DNA of 64,000 nucleotides from Faecalibacterium sp. An122 (GCF_002160895.1 NZ_NFLL01000001.1:62001-126000), one strand, 5' to 3'; positions 33,318 to 42,674 are shown, numbered from the stretch's first letter. The notes: generated from the sequence alone by a model not told the origin. Program-made: numbers and translations.

Positions 33318-36300
33318 GTGGACAAATCCCTGTATTTAGAGAAAAACATCAGCCAGCAGCCGGTCATTGATTTGTTGCGGTCCATGGGATATACGTACAT
33401 TTCTCCGGCAGATTGCGAGGCTCAGCGGGGCAGTCGGTATCATGTGTTGCTGAAAGATATCCTCCGCGGCCAGCTGCGGCGGCTCAATCGGTATAGCTTT
33501 GCCGGGGCAGAAAATGAGTTCTCCGCCGCCAATATTGAACGGGCTATGGATGATCTGGACGTGCCTCTCACCGATGGCCTGGTGCGCACCAGCGAAAAAA
33601 TCTATGATGCGTTGATGCTGGGCAAGAGCTACCCGGAAACCGTGGGGGAGGGGAAAACCCTCAGTTTCAATCTGAAATATATTGACTGGGAGCACCCGGA
33701 GAATAACCTGTTTCACGTGACCGATGAATTTGCGGTGGACAGCCGGGACAAGCTCCATAATGCCCGCCCGGATATTGTGCTGTTCATCAATGGTATCCCT
33801 TTTGCGGTTATCGAGTGTAAGGCTCCACAGATCAGTGTTGACCAGGCAGTGGAACAGAACATCCGTAACCAGCAAAGCGAGTATATCCCGCAGCTCTATA
33901 AATTTGCTCAGATTGTCATGGCCACTAATAAGAATGCAGTGAAGTATGCCACCACCGCCACCCCTAAAAAATTCTGGAATGTGTGGAAAGAGCAGGACAC
34001 AGCTTTTCTGGAAGATGCACTGGCGCGTTATGTGTCGGACCGTGTGCCCACCGAGCAGGACCGGAATTTAATTTCGTTGTTCAGCAAAGAACGGGTCATG
34101 GAATTGATTCGGTACTTTGTGCTTTTTGATGCCAACGTGAAAAAAATCTGCCGGTATCAGCAGTACTTTGCTATCAAGGAGATCATCAAGACCATCCAGC
34201 AGCCCGACGAAAAGGGCAACCGGCAGAGCGGCGTGATCTGGCATACCCAGGGCAGCGGCAAGAGCCTGACCATGGTGATGCTGGCAAAGTATATCCTGAT
34301 GGAGTTGTCGGACTGCAACCCCCGTGTGGTGGTTGTCACAGACCGCAAAGAGTTGGACCGGCAGATTGCCGCCACCTTTGCCCATACCCGGCTGAACCCT
34401 GCCCGGGCTACCAGCGGGCAGAATTTGGTGGACCTTCTCAAAAACGGTAAGGCCGATGTGATAACCACCATCATCAATAAGTTCAATACGGCCGAAAAAA
34501 GAGAGCATAAGAATCTGTCCCGGGATGTCTTTCTCCTGGTGGACGAAAGCCACCGCTCCAATTACGGCTTGCTTGCCACCAAGATGAGGTCGGTGTTTCC
34601 CAATGCCTGCTATATCGGCTTTACCGGCACTCCTCTGATGAAAAAAGAGAAGAATACCATGACCAAGTTCGGCAAGCTCATCCACAAATACACCATCAAG
34701 GATGGTGTGGAGGATGGGGCGATTGTGCCGTTGATTTACGAAGGCCGTTTTGTAGAGCAGAACGTGGACGAGGAAAATATTGACCTCTGGTTTAAGCAGA
34801 CCACCAAGCGCCTTACTGAGGCGCAGCGGGATGACCTTTCCCGAAAATGGAGCAGTATCCGCCGCCTGACTTCGACCGATGCCCGCATCAAACGGATTGC
34901 GCTGGATATCAACGAGCACTTTGTCGAAGGCTTTAAGGATACCGGCTTCAAGGCTATGCTGGCCACAAACTACAAGCGGGATGCCATCCGATATCTGGAA
35001 TGCTTTGAACAGTTTGGGGATCTGACGTGTGCAGTGGTGATATCGCCCCCAGACCTCCGCGAAAGCGTGGACGACGTAGATGAAGGCGCTGACGATAAGG
35101 TAATCTCTTATTGGAATAAGATGATGAACCGTTACGGCGACGCAGATACCTACGAGGAGGCTATGAAGAACCAGTTCTGTGCAGGGGATATTGATATTCT
35201 GATTGTGTGCAGCAAGTTGCTCACAGGTTTTGATGCTCCCATTTGCCAGATCCTTTACATTGATAAGGAGCTGAAAGAACATGGGCTTTTGCAGGCGATT
35301 GCCCGCACCAACCGTCTTTATGAGGGCAAAGACTATGGCCTGATTGTGGACTATCGCGGCCTGATTGAAAAACTGGATACTGCCATGGATATGTACAGCG
35401 GTGCCGGCCTGGAAAATTTCGACAGCGAAGATCTCAAAGGCGTTGTAGTCGATGTAATGGCATCGGTGGGAGAACTGCGGGAAGCCTATACCCATTTGAC
35501 AGAATTGTTCTCGGGATTGAAAAAACCCCGCGATACAGAGGAAGTGGAAACTTTTCTTGCGGATGATAAGAAGCGAGAGAACTTCTATAACTTCCTCTGT
35601 GCGTTGGGAAAAGCTCTGCACGTGGTTCTGAATGCAGAACAGGCTTATTCAGCTATTCCCCGAGAAGAATTGAAACGCTATCAGGATACCTTTGTCTTTT
35701 TCTCCAAAGTACGCCGAAGCGTAAAGGTGCGTTACTGTGATGCCATTGACAACCAGGAATATGAACCGTTAATGCAGAATCTGCTGGACACCCATTTGTC
35801 TGTGGCAGGGCTAAAACAGATCACAAGTCCTATTGATATTCTGAACAAAGATGATTTTGAACGGGAGCTGGAACAGCTGGGATCAGCAAGGGCAAAAGCG
35901 GATGCGATTTCCAGCAAATTGACTCGGAGCATCAGCGAAAAATACCAGGAGAACCCGGCCTACTATGACAGCTTTTCCAAGCGGATCAAGAAAGCTCTGG
36001 AGCAATACAAAGAAAAAGTTATCTCTGAAGCAGAGTACTTGGCCAAGATGCGTACCATTATGGAAGACTACCATACAGGAAAGAGTACGGTGACTTATCC
36101 AGAGTCCATCAAAAACAACGTCCATGCACAGGCGTTCTATGGTGTACTATCGGCTGTTTTTGACTCAGAACAGGAAGTGGAAATTTCTTCTGACTTTGTG
36201 GCAGAAATCGCAGAAGAGATCACAAAGATTGTAGCAGATCACAGCCAGGTAGACTGGACCAATAATAAAACAATCCATGACCGAATCTCGCAGGATATTG

Positions 36301-36407
36301 ACGATTTGTTCTACCGCTATGAAAAGGAGCGAGGATTGAAACTTTCCTTTGAAACCATCGACAAGATAATTGAAAATGTTAAGACAGTAGCACTTCGGAG
36401 GTTTTAA
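33318..36407 (+). CDS. hsdR: Type I restriction enzyme endonuclease/translocase subunit R
   Basis: 1029 residues from GTG 33318, which follows AAAGGAGG. The N-terminal PD-(D/E)xK nuclease is visible as RPDIVLFINGIPFAVIECKAP (about 150-171). The SF2 motor has Walker A TQGSGKS (about 310), VVVTDRKELDRQI, DESHRS (about 409), GFTGTPL, and a C-terminal helicase lobe with LTGFDAP and QAIARTNRLYEGK. It cuts unmodified DNA after translocation. Length and motif order are complete, so the nuclease is expected to be active. Confidence 0.95.
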   Translation: MDKSLYLEKNISQQPVIDLLRSMGYTYISPADCEAQRGSRYHVLLKDILRGQLRRLNRYSFAGAENEFSAANIERAMDDLDVPLTDGLVRTSEKIYDALMLGKSYPETVGEGKTLSFNLKYIDWEHPENNLFHVTDEFAVDSRDKLHNARPDIVLFINGIPFAVIECKAPQISVDQAVEQNIRNQQSEYIPQLYKFAQIVMATNKNAVKYATTATPKKFWNVWKEQDTAFLEDALARYVSDRVPTEQDRNLISLFSKERVMELIRYFVLFDANVKKICRYQQYFAIKEIIKTIQQPDEKGNRQSGVIWHTQGSGKSLTMVMLAKYILMELSDCNPRVVVVTDRKELDRQIAATFAHTRLNPARATSGQNLVDLLKNGKADVITTIINKFNTAEKREHKNLSRDVFLLVDESHRSNYGLLATKMRSVFPNACYIGFTGTPLMKKEKNTMTKFGKLIHKYTIKDGVEDGAIVPLIYEGRFVEQNVDEENIDLWFKQTTKRLTEAQRDDLSRKWSSIRRLTSTDARIKRIALDINEHFVEGFKDTGFKAMLATNYKRDAIRYLECFEQFGDLTCAVVISPPDLRESVDDVDEGADDKVISYWNKMMNRYGDADTYEEAMKNQFCAGDIDILIVCSKLLTGFDAPICQILYIDKELKEHGLLQAIARTNRLYEGKDYGLIVDYRGLIEKLDTAMDMYSGAGLENFDSEDLKGVVVDVMASVGELREAYTHLTELFSGLKKPRDTEEVETFLADDKKRENFYNFLCALGKALHVVLNAEQAYSAIPREELKRYQDTFVFFSKVRRSVKVRYCDAIDNQEYEPLMQNLLDTHLSVAGLKQITSPIDILNKDDFERELEQLGSARAKADAISSKLTRSISEKYQENPAYYDSFSKRIKKALEQYKEKVISEAEYLAKMRTIMEDYHTGKSTVTYPESIKNNVHAQAFYGVLSAVFDSEQEVEISSDFVAEIAEEITKIVADHSQVDWTNNKTIHDRISQDIDDLFYRYEKERGLKLSFETIDKIIENVKTVALRRF

Positions 36408-36412
36408 TCGAT

Positions 36413-37138
36413 ATGCCGCAGCAGAGAACGGTATTTTATGAAGGAAGCGAAATCAGTTACCAGCTGGAACAAAAGCCGGTAAAGAACTTGAATCTCCGAA
36501 TTCATAAAGATTGCAAGGTGTATGTATCGGCCAACCCGGAAGTTCCTGTAAATAAAGTGGATGAGTTCGTGGTAAGCAAAGGGCAGTATATTTGCTCCGC
36601 ACAGAAAAAATTTGGCGAAATGGCGTTGTACTCTCCCAAACCAAAACAATATGTGAGTGGAGAAACTTTCTATATACTAGGCAAAGGCGTCCGCCTGAAG
36701 GTCGAGCAGGCCTCTCATAATACGATATCTTCGGATGGAGTATATCTGAATCTCTGCATAAAAGATCCGCAAGACTTTGAGAAAAAGAAAAGGATAGTAT
36801 CGCACTTCTTGGATTGCCAATGCGATACCACCTTTGGAGAGGTTATGTCAGAAATATATCCGGTATTTCAGAAGTATGGAGTTGCAGTGCCAGTATTACG
36901 CCTCCGAAACATGGAAACACGATGGGGCTCTTGCTTGCCTCGCAAGGGCATTATAACCCTGAATAAACGGCTGCTGGAAGCTCCACGTCACTGTATTGAA
37001 TATGTGGTCATGCATGAGTTTTGCCATTTCATTCACCCAGATCATTCTAAGCATTTCTATGCCTTTTTGACGATGCTGATGCCTGACTGGAAAGAACGAA
37101 AGAAGGTTTTGGACCAGAATGCAGTATTTTGGTTGTGA
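36413..37138 (+). CDS. YgjP-like zinc metallopeptidase
   Basis: 241 residues, starting 6 bases after hsdR. The zinc motif is HEFCHFIHPDHSKHF (HExxH), preceded by METRWGSCLPRKGIITLN, the WGSC signature of the YgjP/DUF45 family. Such genes commonly travel at the end of type I restriction operons. Targets are unknown. It is the last gene of the element; the right end lies 290 bp downstream. Confidence 0.85.
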   Translation: MPQQRTVFYEGSEISYQLEQKPVKNLNLRIHKDCKVYVSANPEVPVNKVDEFVVSKGQYICSAQKKFGEMALYSPKPKQYVSGETFYILGKGVRLKVEQASHNTISSDGVYLNLCIKDPQDFEKKKRIVSHFLDCQCDTTFGEVMSEIYPVFQKYGVAVPVLRLRNMETRWGSCLPRKGIITLNKRLLEAPRHCIEYVVMHEFCHFIHPDHSKHFYAFLTMLMPDWKERKKVLDQNAVFWL

Positions 37139-37426
37139 TTTTTAAAGTATTATATACTTGTTCGAGCGACCAAAACTAGGGATATTAAAAGTCTGGAGTA
37201 TCGAAGAAACATCATTCTATGGATTATATTACAAATATAATTTCTCTGGAAAAACGACCAAATCTATGATATAATCCTTATAAGGTTATGAGCTGGCCTA
37301 TTTTACTGATACTGCTTTGATACTAGAAATTCTGTGAAAGCTATAAAGGGTATCAAAATGGCAGAAAAACCAGCCGACAATAACCGAAACTTAAACAAAT
37401 GAGTTTAGTGACTGAAACCGCTTGCC
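37139..37426. other. Right-end non-coding region of the element
   Basis: AT-rich, no gene recognised. It holds the right arm-type repeats and a nearby inverted TATCAA (37352-37357) before the attR core. A short AAGTAT-TAT-ATACTT inverted repeat at about 37144-37158 follows the metallopeptidase gene but lacks a T-run. Confidence 0.4.
37308..37325 (+). repeat. Right integrase arm-type repeats
   Basis: TGATACT at 37308-37314 and TTGATACT at 37318-37325. The two copies are 11 bp apart, mirroring the left-end pair at 18886-18904. They lie about 100 bp inside the attR core. Confidence 0.58.
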
Positions 37427-37439
37427 GAGATGGAGTAAT
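37427..37439 (+). repeat. attR core
   Basis: GAGATGGAGTAAT, identical to the guaA terminus at 18817-18829. Here it is not in a gene, as expected for the displaced copy of the integration site. Confidence 0.83.
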
Positions 37440-37542
37440 TACACAAATTCGTTTTCAAACGCAAAATCGTCTGAATTTGTGAGAGAATCTCTATTGTGGA
37501 GCTGTTTTGGTGCTACAATTTTGATACGAATTTGATTCTAAA

Positions 37543-37576
37543 AAGAGCTACCTGATCTGTAGATCGGGTAGCTCTT
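37543..37576 (-). terminator. Intrinsic terminator of the alcohol dehydrogenase gene
   Basis: A 16-bp stem (37543-37558 with 37561-37576, one T-G pair) is followed on the minus strand by TTTTT. It lies 16 bp after the dehydrogenase stop. Confidence 0.9.
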
Positions 37577-37591
37577 CTAATTTGTTGTGTT

Positions 37592-38764
37592 TTATAGGCA
37601 CTCGGTCAAAATCTCGTATACTTCATCATGGGTAAGGATGCGGGGGCCGCCTGTCAGAAGGTTGACGCTGTCTGCCACCTGGCGCAGCAGAGCCGAGGTG
37701 ATGGGCGTCTTGCTGCGCAGTTGGGAGAGCTTGGTGGGCAGGCCGCACTCCGCAATGAACGCAGCGAGGGCATCCACGGCTTCTGCGGCAAGGTCGGCTT
37801 CACTGCGGTCTGCGGGGTCAATGTTCCAGACGGCCTGGGCCATTCGGGCCAGTTTTGGGGCGGCGTCCTTGCAGATATGGCGGTAATACGCCGGATGAAT
37901 GACTGCAAGGCCCTGGCCATGGTTGCAGTCGGTGTAGGCTCCCAGCTGGTGTTCGATCTGGTGACATTCGAAGTCGGTGGTGCGGCCCACCTTGAGGATG
38001 CCGTTTTCAGCCATGGCCGAGGTCCACATCAAGTTGCTGCGGGCGGTCAGATCGTTTATGTCGCGCAGCAGTGCACGCATATTCACTACTGTGCTGCGCA
38101 TAACGGCCAAAGCCACCTCGTCCGAGACGTTGTCCCGGTCGGAATGGCCAAAGTAGGTCTCCATGGCGTGGCTGAGGGTATCAAAGGCGCCGGACAGCAC
38201 CTGCATCCGCGGCAGAGATAGAGTATAGGCCGGGTCCAGAACGGCAAACTGGGGCGCGGAGGCAAACATTCCGCCCTTGATTTTGCTCTCCTCGTTGGTG
38301 ATGACAGCGCCGCCGTTCATCTTGGCCCCGGTGCCTGAGGCAGTGACCACTGCTCCCAGCGGGATGGGTTTGACAGCAGGTGCTTTGTGCTGGACCATTT
38401 CCAGATCCCACAAATCAACATCGGTGACGGCCTGGGCTGCGATGATTTTGCAGCAGTCGATGACACTTCCGCCGCCCACCGCTAAAATCAGATCTGCATG
38501 GCAGGTGCGGGCAAGCTGTGCACCCTCTTTCACCTTGGCCCAGGTGGGATTCGGCATGATCCCGGTGAACTCGGTGACAGTCTTGCCTGCCGCTTGCAAC
38601 AGACCCGTGATCTCATCATAGATGCCATTCTTTTGGATGGAGCCGCCCCCGTAGGCCAGCAGGACATGGGGACCATATTCTGTCAGGATGCCGGGCAGAT
38701 GAACTGCCGCCGCTCCCTGGCCAAAGTAAACTTTGGTTGGATAGGAATAGACAAAACTTTCCAT
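37592..38764 (-). CDS. Iron-containing alcohol dehydrogenase (YqhD/BDH-like)
   Basis: 390 residues starting MESFVYSYPTKVYFG. The nucleotide-binding GGGSVIDCCK and the metal-binding set DTLSHAMETYF, ECHQIEHQLGAYTDCNHGQGLAVIHP identify the group III iron-dependent dehydrogenases that reduce aldehydes such as butanal with NAD(P)H. It lies 38 bp after an aldo/keto reductase gene on the same strand, so both are probably one transcript for removing reactive carbonyls. The physiological substrate is not readable. Confidence 0.9.
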   Translation of the reverse strand: MESFVYSYPTKVYFGQGAAAVHLPGILTEYGPHVLLAYGGGSIQKNGIYDEITGLLQAAGKTVTEFTGIMPNPTWAKVKEGAQLARTCHADLILAVGGGSVIDCCKIIAAQAVTDVDLWDLEMVQHKAPAVKPIPLGAVVTASGTGAKMNGGAVITNEESKIKGGMFASAPQFAVLDPAYTLSLPRMQVLSGAFDTLSHAMETYFGHSDRDNVSDEVALAVMRSTVVNMRALLRDINDLTARSNLMWTSAMAENGILKVGRTTDFECHQIEHQLGAYTDCNHGQGLAVIHPAYYRHICKDAAPKLARMAQAVWNIDPADRSEADLAAEAVDALAAFIAECGLPTKLSQLRSKTPITSALLRQVADSVNLLTGGPRILTHDEVYEILTECL

Positions 38765-38802
38765 GGAAAAGCCTCCGTTTCACAGTTTCGCAGAAGCGCA
38801 GA

Positions 38803-39687
<885 letters not shown>

Positions 39688-39815
39688 TCAAACCTGAAAA
39701 TGCTTTCCCGTCTCCGGGGGCTGTTTTCGCGTTCGGCCGTACAGATGTTAGGGGCATAGCCGACAGCCGGACTAACCGCGTCAGCGGGATGATCCCGGCG
39801 GCTCGGTCTGTATAC

Positions 39816-39863
39816 AGTATAAAAGAAAGCGGGTTCCAGCAGAAGTCTCCATTGGTTATGCAG
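39816..39863 (-). promoter_or_regulatory. Promoter/operator module A (drives the leftward aldo/keto reductase)
   Basis: On the minus strand a 22-base block (39863-39842), 20 bp of variable spacer, then TATACT (39821-39816) continuing GTATACAGACC. An identical 22-base block with the same spacing occurs in module B (41255-41302), in the opposite direction. Such paired modules around a LysR gene suggest common activation. Confidence 0.6.
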
Positions 39864-39969
39864 CGTATACCTTTGGGTTATCAGTTCCCGGCAGATTTTT
39901 CGGGGTGTTTTCAACAGACGAGCCCCCGGCCCGCCCCAAAGGGACAGGACAGGGGTTTTTCCTACATAT

Positions 39970-40000
39970 AAAAAAATCGAGACTTCAGGAGAAGTCTCGA
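39970..40000 (-). terminator. Intrinsic terminator of the LysR gene
   Basis: TCGAGACTTC (39977-39986) pairs with GAAGTCTCGA (39991-40000) around AGGA, followed on the minus strand by a T-run (39976-39970). The adjoining bases to 40009 also form a third near-copy of the module A/B operator block. Confidence 0.87.
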
Positions 40001-40027
40001 TTGGTTATGTTGTTGTTACTGAAAGGT

Positions 40028-40933
40028 TTAAGCTCTGGGCGCGGCTTTCTGGACCGTTTCCAGAAAGGCGGCCACCAGGGGAGCGGGTTCGGGGGCGTGG
40101 AGCAGGCCGAAAGGTATGGTGTAGCCCCAGTCCACCGGCAGGATTTTGAGCAGCGGATGGACATAGTGCCAGCTCTCTACTGCCATCAGAACACAGCCCC
40201 GGTTCTCGCAGTCGTTGAAGACGCCGGTGTCGTAAAAGTCGAAGTCCACGATCTGGATTTGGGGATGGTTTTTCCAGATGTCATCCCGCAGAAGGTCCAC
40301 ATAATGGCTCCACCCGCGCCGGATCAGCATCAGCTTTTCGCCGTAGAGATCCTGTACCGTCAGGCTGTCTTTTTGGGCCAGCGGGTGGTAGGTCGATACA
40401 GCACAGCAGATGGGTTCCCGGGAAAGTTCCAGTCCGGCGCAGTGGCGGAGCTCCAGCATGGTATCGTCAAAGATGCCGGCCACCACATCGATGTTCTGGC
40501 CAAGGTTGGATAAAATCTCCCGGGCGTTTTGGGGCGTGTTGTCGAAGGGAACCAGTTGGAACTTGAGGTCGGGGCGGTACTGCTGCACCCGGGGCCAAAG
40601 ATCCACCAGGAACTGGGCCGGCGTCATGGGGGAGGTGCCGATGCGGATTACTTTCTCGCTCTCCTGCATGGCGTTGCGGGCCCGCGTGATGGAGTCGTTG
40701 CAGTACTGAATGATGTAGCGCGCATCCTGGTAGAGACTCTGGCCCGCCGGGGTAAGCTGCAGGCCCCGATGGGTGCGCACGAAGAGCTGCAGGCCCAGAC
40801 TCTCTTCCAGCAGGTTGATCTGTTTGATGACCGCAGGCGGCGAGATGTACAGCCGTTCGGCGGCTTTGTTGAAGCTGCCGGCGTCCGCCACACACAAAAA
40901 TGTATCGAGCTGCGGGTTATACACACAGATCAC
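40028..40933 (-). CDS. LysR-family transcriptional regulator
   Basis: 301 residues. The N-terminal winged helix (YNPQLDTFLCVADAGSFNKAAERLYISPPAVIKQINLLEESLG) is followed by the two-lobed effector domain (about 90-300). It lies between the two promoter modules and close to two aldo/keto reductases, an alcohol dehydrogenase and a flavin reductase-like gene, so it likely controls them in response to a carbonyl or redox-active compound. The effector cannot be read from the sequence. Confidence 0.9.
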   Translation of the reverse strand: MICVYNPQLDTFLCVADAGSFNKAAERLYISPPAVIKQINLLEESLGLQLFVRTHRGLQLTPAGQSLYQDARYIIQYCNDSITRARNAMQESEKVIRIGTSPMTPAQFLVDLWPRVQQYRPDLKFQLVPFDNTPQNAREILSNLGQNIDVVAGIFDDTMLELRHCAGLELSREPICCAVSTYHPLAQKDSLTVQDLYGEKLMLIRRGWSHYVDLLRDDIWKNHPQIQIVDFDFYDTGVFNDCENRGCVLMAVESWHYVHPLLKILPVDWGYTIPFGLLHAPEPAPLVAAFLETVQKAAPRA

Positions 40934-41012
40934 CGTCCTTTTGAATCACTGGTTTTATTGTATCGACAGGAAAAAGGCTTTGTCAAGGCTCAGCGCTCAA
41001 AAAGCAAAACAG

Positions 41013-41036
41013 GGGTGTGCCCATCCGGGCACACCC
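41013..41036 (-). terminator. Orphan intrinsic terminator
   Basis: GGGTGTGCCC (41013-41022) pairs with GGGCACACCC (41027-41036), and T-runs follow on the minus strand. No intact gene lies upstream of it on that strand; it appears to be the terminator of the decayed gene at 41050-41210. Confidence 0.82.
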
Positions 41037-41049
41037 TTGTGCGTGGAAA

Positions 41050-41210
41050 ATCAGAAATTCAGCGTTTGCCGGCTTCATCGGTATAAGTGAGGAAGGGGCA
41101 CTGCTTTGTTTTGGCGGATCTGCAAAAAAGTCATCTGCATCGTTGTCTTTAGGATATCTTCAAAGGTGCTAAAAGACAACGACCGGTCAGGAAAGTCTCT
41201 TTCATAAAAT
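41050..41210 (-). pseudogene. Remnant of a leftward protein-coding gene
   Basis: On the minus strand one frame gives SFSTFEDILKTTMQMTFL followed by QIRQN, then a second frame gives TKQCPFLTYTDEAGKR and a TGA at about 41059. A frameshift lies between them. The frames end 20 bp before a perfect terminator. I do not recognise the family; the coding texture and position suggest the C-terminal end of a deleted gene. Confidence 0.45.
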
Positions 41211-41254
41211 GAAAAGGTGCGCACGCCCCCTCGGTGTGAACCCCAACGTTACAA

Positions 41255-41302
41255 CTGCATAACCAATGGAGACTTCCGCTAAAATCGAATTCCTTTTATA
41301 CT
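41255..41302 (+). promoter_or_regulatory. Promoter/operator module B
   Basis: A 22-base block (41255-41276) identical to the one in module A, 20 bp of unrelated spacer, then TATACT (41297-41302) and GTATACAGACC. It drives the rightward remnants and possibly the aldo/keto reductase at 41790. Confidence 0.6.
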
Positions 41303-41372
41303 GTATACAGACCCGGCAGCAGGATCTTGTATCCGCCGCCGGGGTAAAGCAGAAATGAAAGGAGTTTTCCCT

Positions 41373-41456
41373 ATGAAGCGATTAACTGCCATTTTCTTCA
41401 GCCTGACCCTGTCCCTGGGCCTGGCAGCCAAGCTTTCGCCCACGATGCCGATGTAA
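41373..41456 (+). pseudogene. Remnant of a secreted-protein gene (signal peptide only)
   Basis: ATG 41373 after AAAGGAG gives 27 codons, a good signal peptide start (MKRLTAIFFSLTLSLGLAA), then stops at TAA 41454-41456. The bases beyond (WLFSHRND-like in the +1 frame) look like continuation of a longer ancestral product. A functional tiny peptide is possible but less likely. Confidence 0.45.
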
Positions 41457-41510
41457 TGAGCTGGCTGTTCAGCCACCGGAACGATTGACAAGCGGAAAGA
41501 GAAGATATCG

Positions 41511-41710
41511 ATGCAGATAGGAACACCCGGCCGCAGCTTGCAGGTGTCGTTGGTGGGGCTGTATGTTTTTTCCCCCGCCGATGCACAGGACGCAGGCACA
41601 CTGCTGCGGCAGGCTTATGATCTAGGTTACACCTTTTTGACACGGCTGAGGTGTACGGTACCCCGGCGGACCCGCATAGCAGCGAGCGGCTGGCAGGGGA
41701 AACCCTGACT
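41511..41710 (+). pseudogene. Remnant of an aldo/keto reductase gene
   Basis: The frame gives IGTPGRSLQVSLVGL, then ADAQDAGTLLRQAYDLGYTF, and after a frameshift AEVYGTPADPHSSERLAGE. That is the first third of an aldo/keto reductase of the tas/YghZ type, including the DTAEVYG region, with the aspartate position destroyed. It is frameshifted and truncated. Confidence 0.65.
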
Positions 41711-41789
41711 CCTGAACGGCATGGAGATGTCGGAGGTGTTCGGTGGAACGAAACTGACCGTACAATGAATATTTAAGGAGGTTTTCTTT

Positions 41790-42635
41790 ATGGAATACGC
41801 AACTTTAAATAACGGCGTCAAGATGCCCATGGCGGGCATTGGCACCTTCCTGCTGACCCCCGACGAGGCCGAAACTTCGGTCCTCAGCGCTCTGGAAGAT
41901 GGCTGCCGTCTCATCGACACGGCCAACGCCTATCTGAACGAGAAAGCTGTGGACCGCGCCATCCGCGAGAGCGGCCTGCCCCGGGAGGAGATTTTCCTGG
42001 AGACCAAGCTCTGGCCTTCCTTCTACGAACAGCCCGATGCAGTGGACAAGACCCTCGAACGGCTGGGCACCGACTGCATCGACCTGCTGCTCATCCATCA
42101 GCCTGCCGGCAACTATCTGGCCGGCTACCGCCAGATGGAGAAGGCCTGCCAGGAGGGAAAAGTCCGGGCCATCGGCCTGTCCAACTTCAATCGGACCCAG
42201 ATCGAGGAGATTCTCTCCCGGTGCAAGGTCCGGCCTGCGGTCCTTCAGACCGAGGTTCATCCCTACAACCAGGAGAAGGAGCTGAAGGCTTTTCTGGATG
42301 AGGGAGCTATGGTCATTCAGGCATGGTATCCCCTGGGCCATGGGGACAAGACCCTGATCCAGGAGAAGGTCTTTGCTGAGTTGGCGCAGAAATACGGCAA
42401 GAGCAATGCGCAGATCATCCTGCGCTGGCAGATTCAGAGCGGCAACATTGTCATTCCTGGTTCCAGGAACCTCGCCCATATCAGGGACAATTTCGATTTG
42501 TTCGACTTCACCCTCACCGACGAGGAGATGAGCCGCATCGCTGCCATGGACCAGCGCAAGCGCTACTATACCAGCACCCCCGAACTGCTGCGCCGCTACG
42601 CCGAGATCGTGCCCGACGTGGACGGTCAGAAGTGA
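41790..42635 (+). CDS. Aldo/keto reductase
   Basis: 281 residues with AAGGAGG nine bases upstream. Catalytic residues are DTANAYLNE (Asp and Tyr), LETKLWPSF (Lys) and LLIHQPAGN (His), and IPGSRNLAHIRDN is the NADPH site. It shares the MEYATLNNGVKMP opening with the leftward aldo/keto reductase at 38803, so the two are diverged duplicates. The flavin-reductase-like gene follows after 39 bp. Confidence 0.9.
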   Translation: MEYATLNNGVKMPMAGIGTFLLTPDEAETSVLSALEDGCRLIDTANAYLNEKAVDRAIRESGLPREEIFLETKLWPSFYEQPDAVDKTLERLGTDCIDLLLIHQPAGNYLAGYRQMEKACQEGKVRAIGLSNFNRTQIEEILSRCKVRPAVLQTEVHPYNQEKELKAFLDEGAMVIQAWYPLGHGDKTLIQEKVFAELAQKYGKSNAQIILRWQIQSGNIVIPGSRNLAHIRDNFDLFDFTLTDEEMSRIAAMDQRKRYYTSTPELLRRYAEIVPDVDGQK

Positions 42636-42674
42636 GCCCAGTTTGTCACATTTCAGAAGGGAGAGAAGCATGCT

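Larger units (their letters stand above)
18817..37439. mobile_element. Integrative mobilizable element inserted at the 3' end of guaA
   Basis: An 18.6-kb segment is bounded by 13-bp direct repeats. One is the natural guaA terminus and the other lies beyond the last cargo gene. It is visibly AT-richer than the flanks and carries, in order: repressor, Xis, tyrosine integrase, MobC-like, RepA-like ATPase, unknown, oriT, MobV relaxase, KAP NTPase, regulator/SLOG pair, type I restriction-modification operon and metallopeptidase. Integration at the 3' end of guaA by tyrosine integrases is a known strategy. No VirD4 or VirB-like genes are present, so it is expected to be mobilised by a helper conjugative system rather than to transfer itself. 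Confidence 0.88.

Noticed and set aside
40410-41086. Rightward frames opposite the LysR gene
   Set aside because: They overlap the clear LysR protein and lack ribosome sites; they are shadows.
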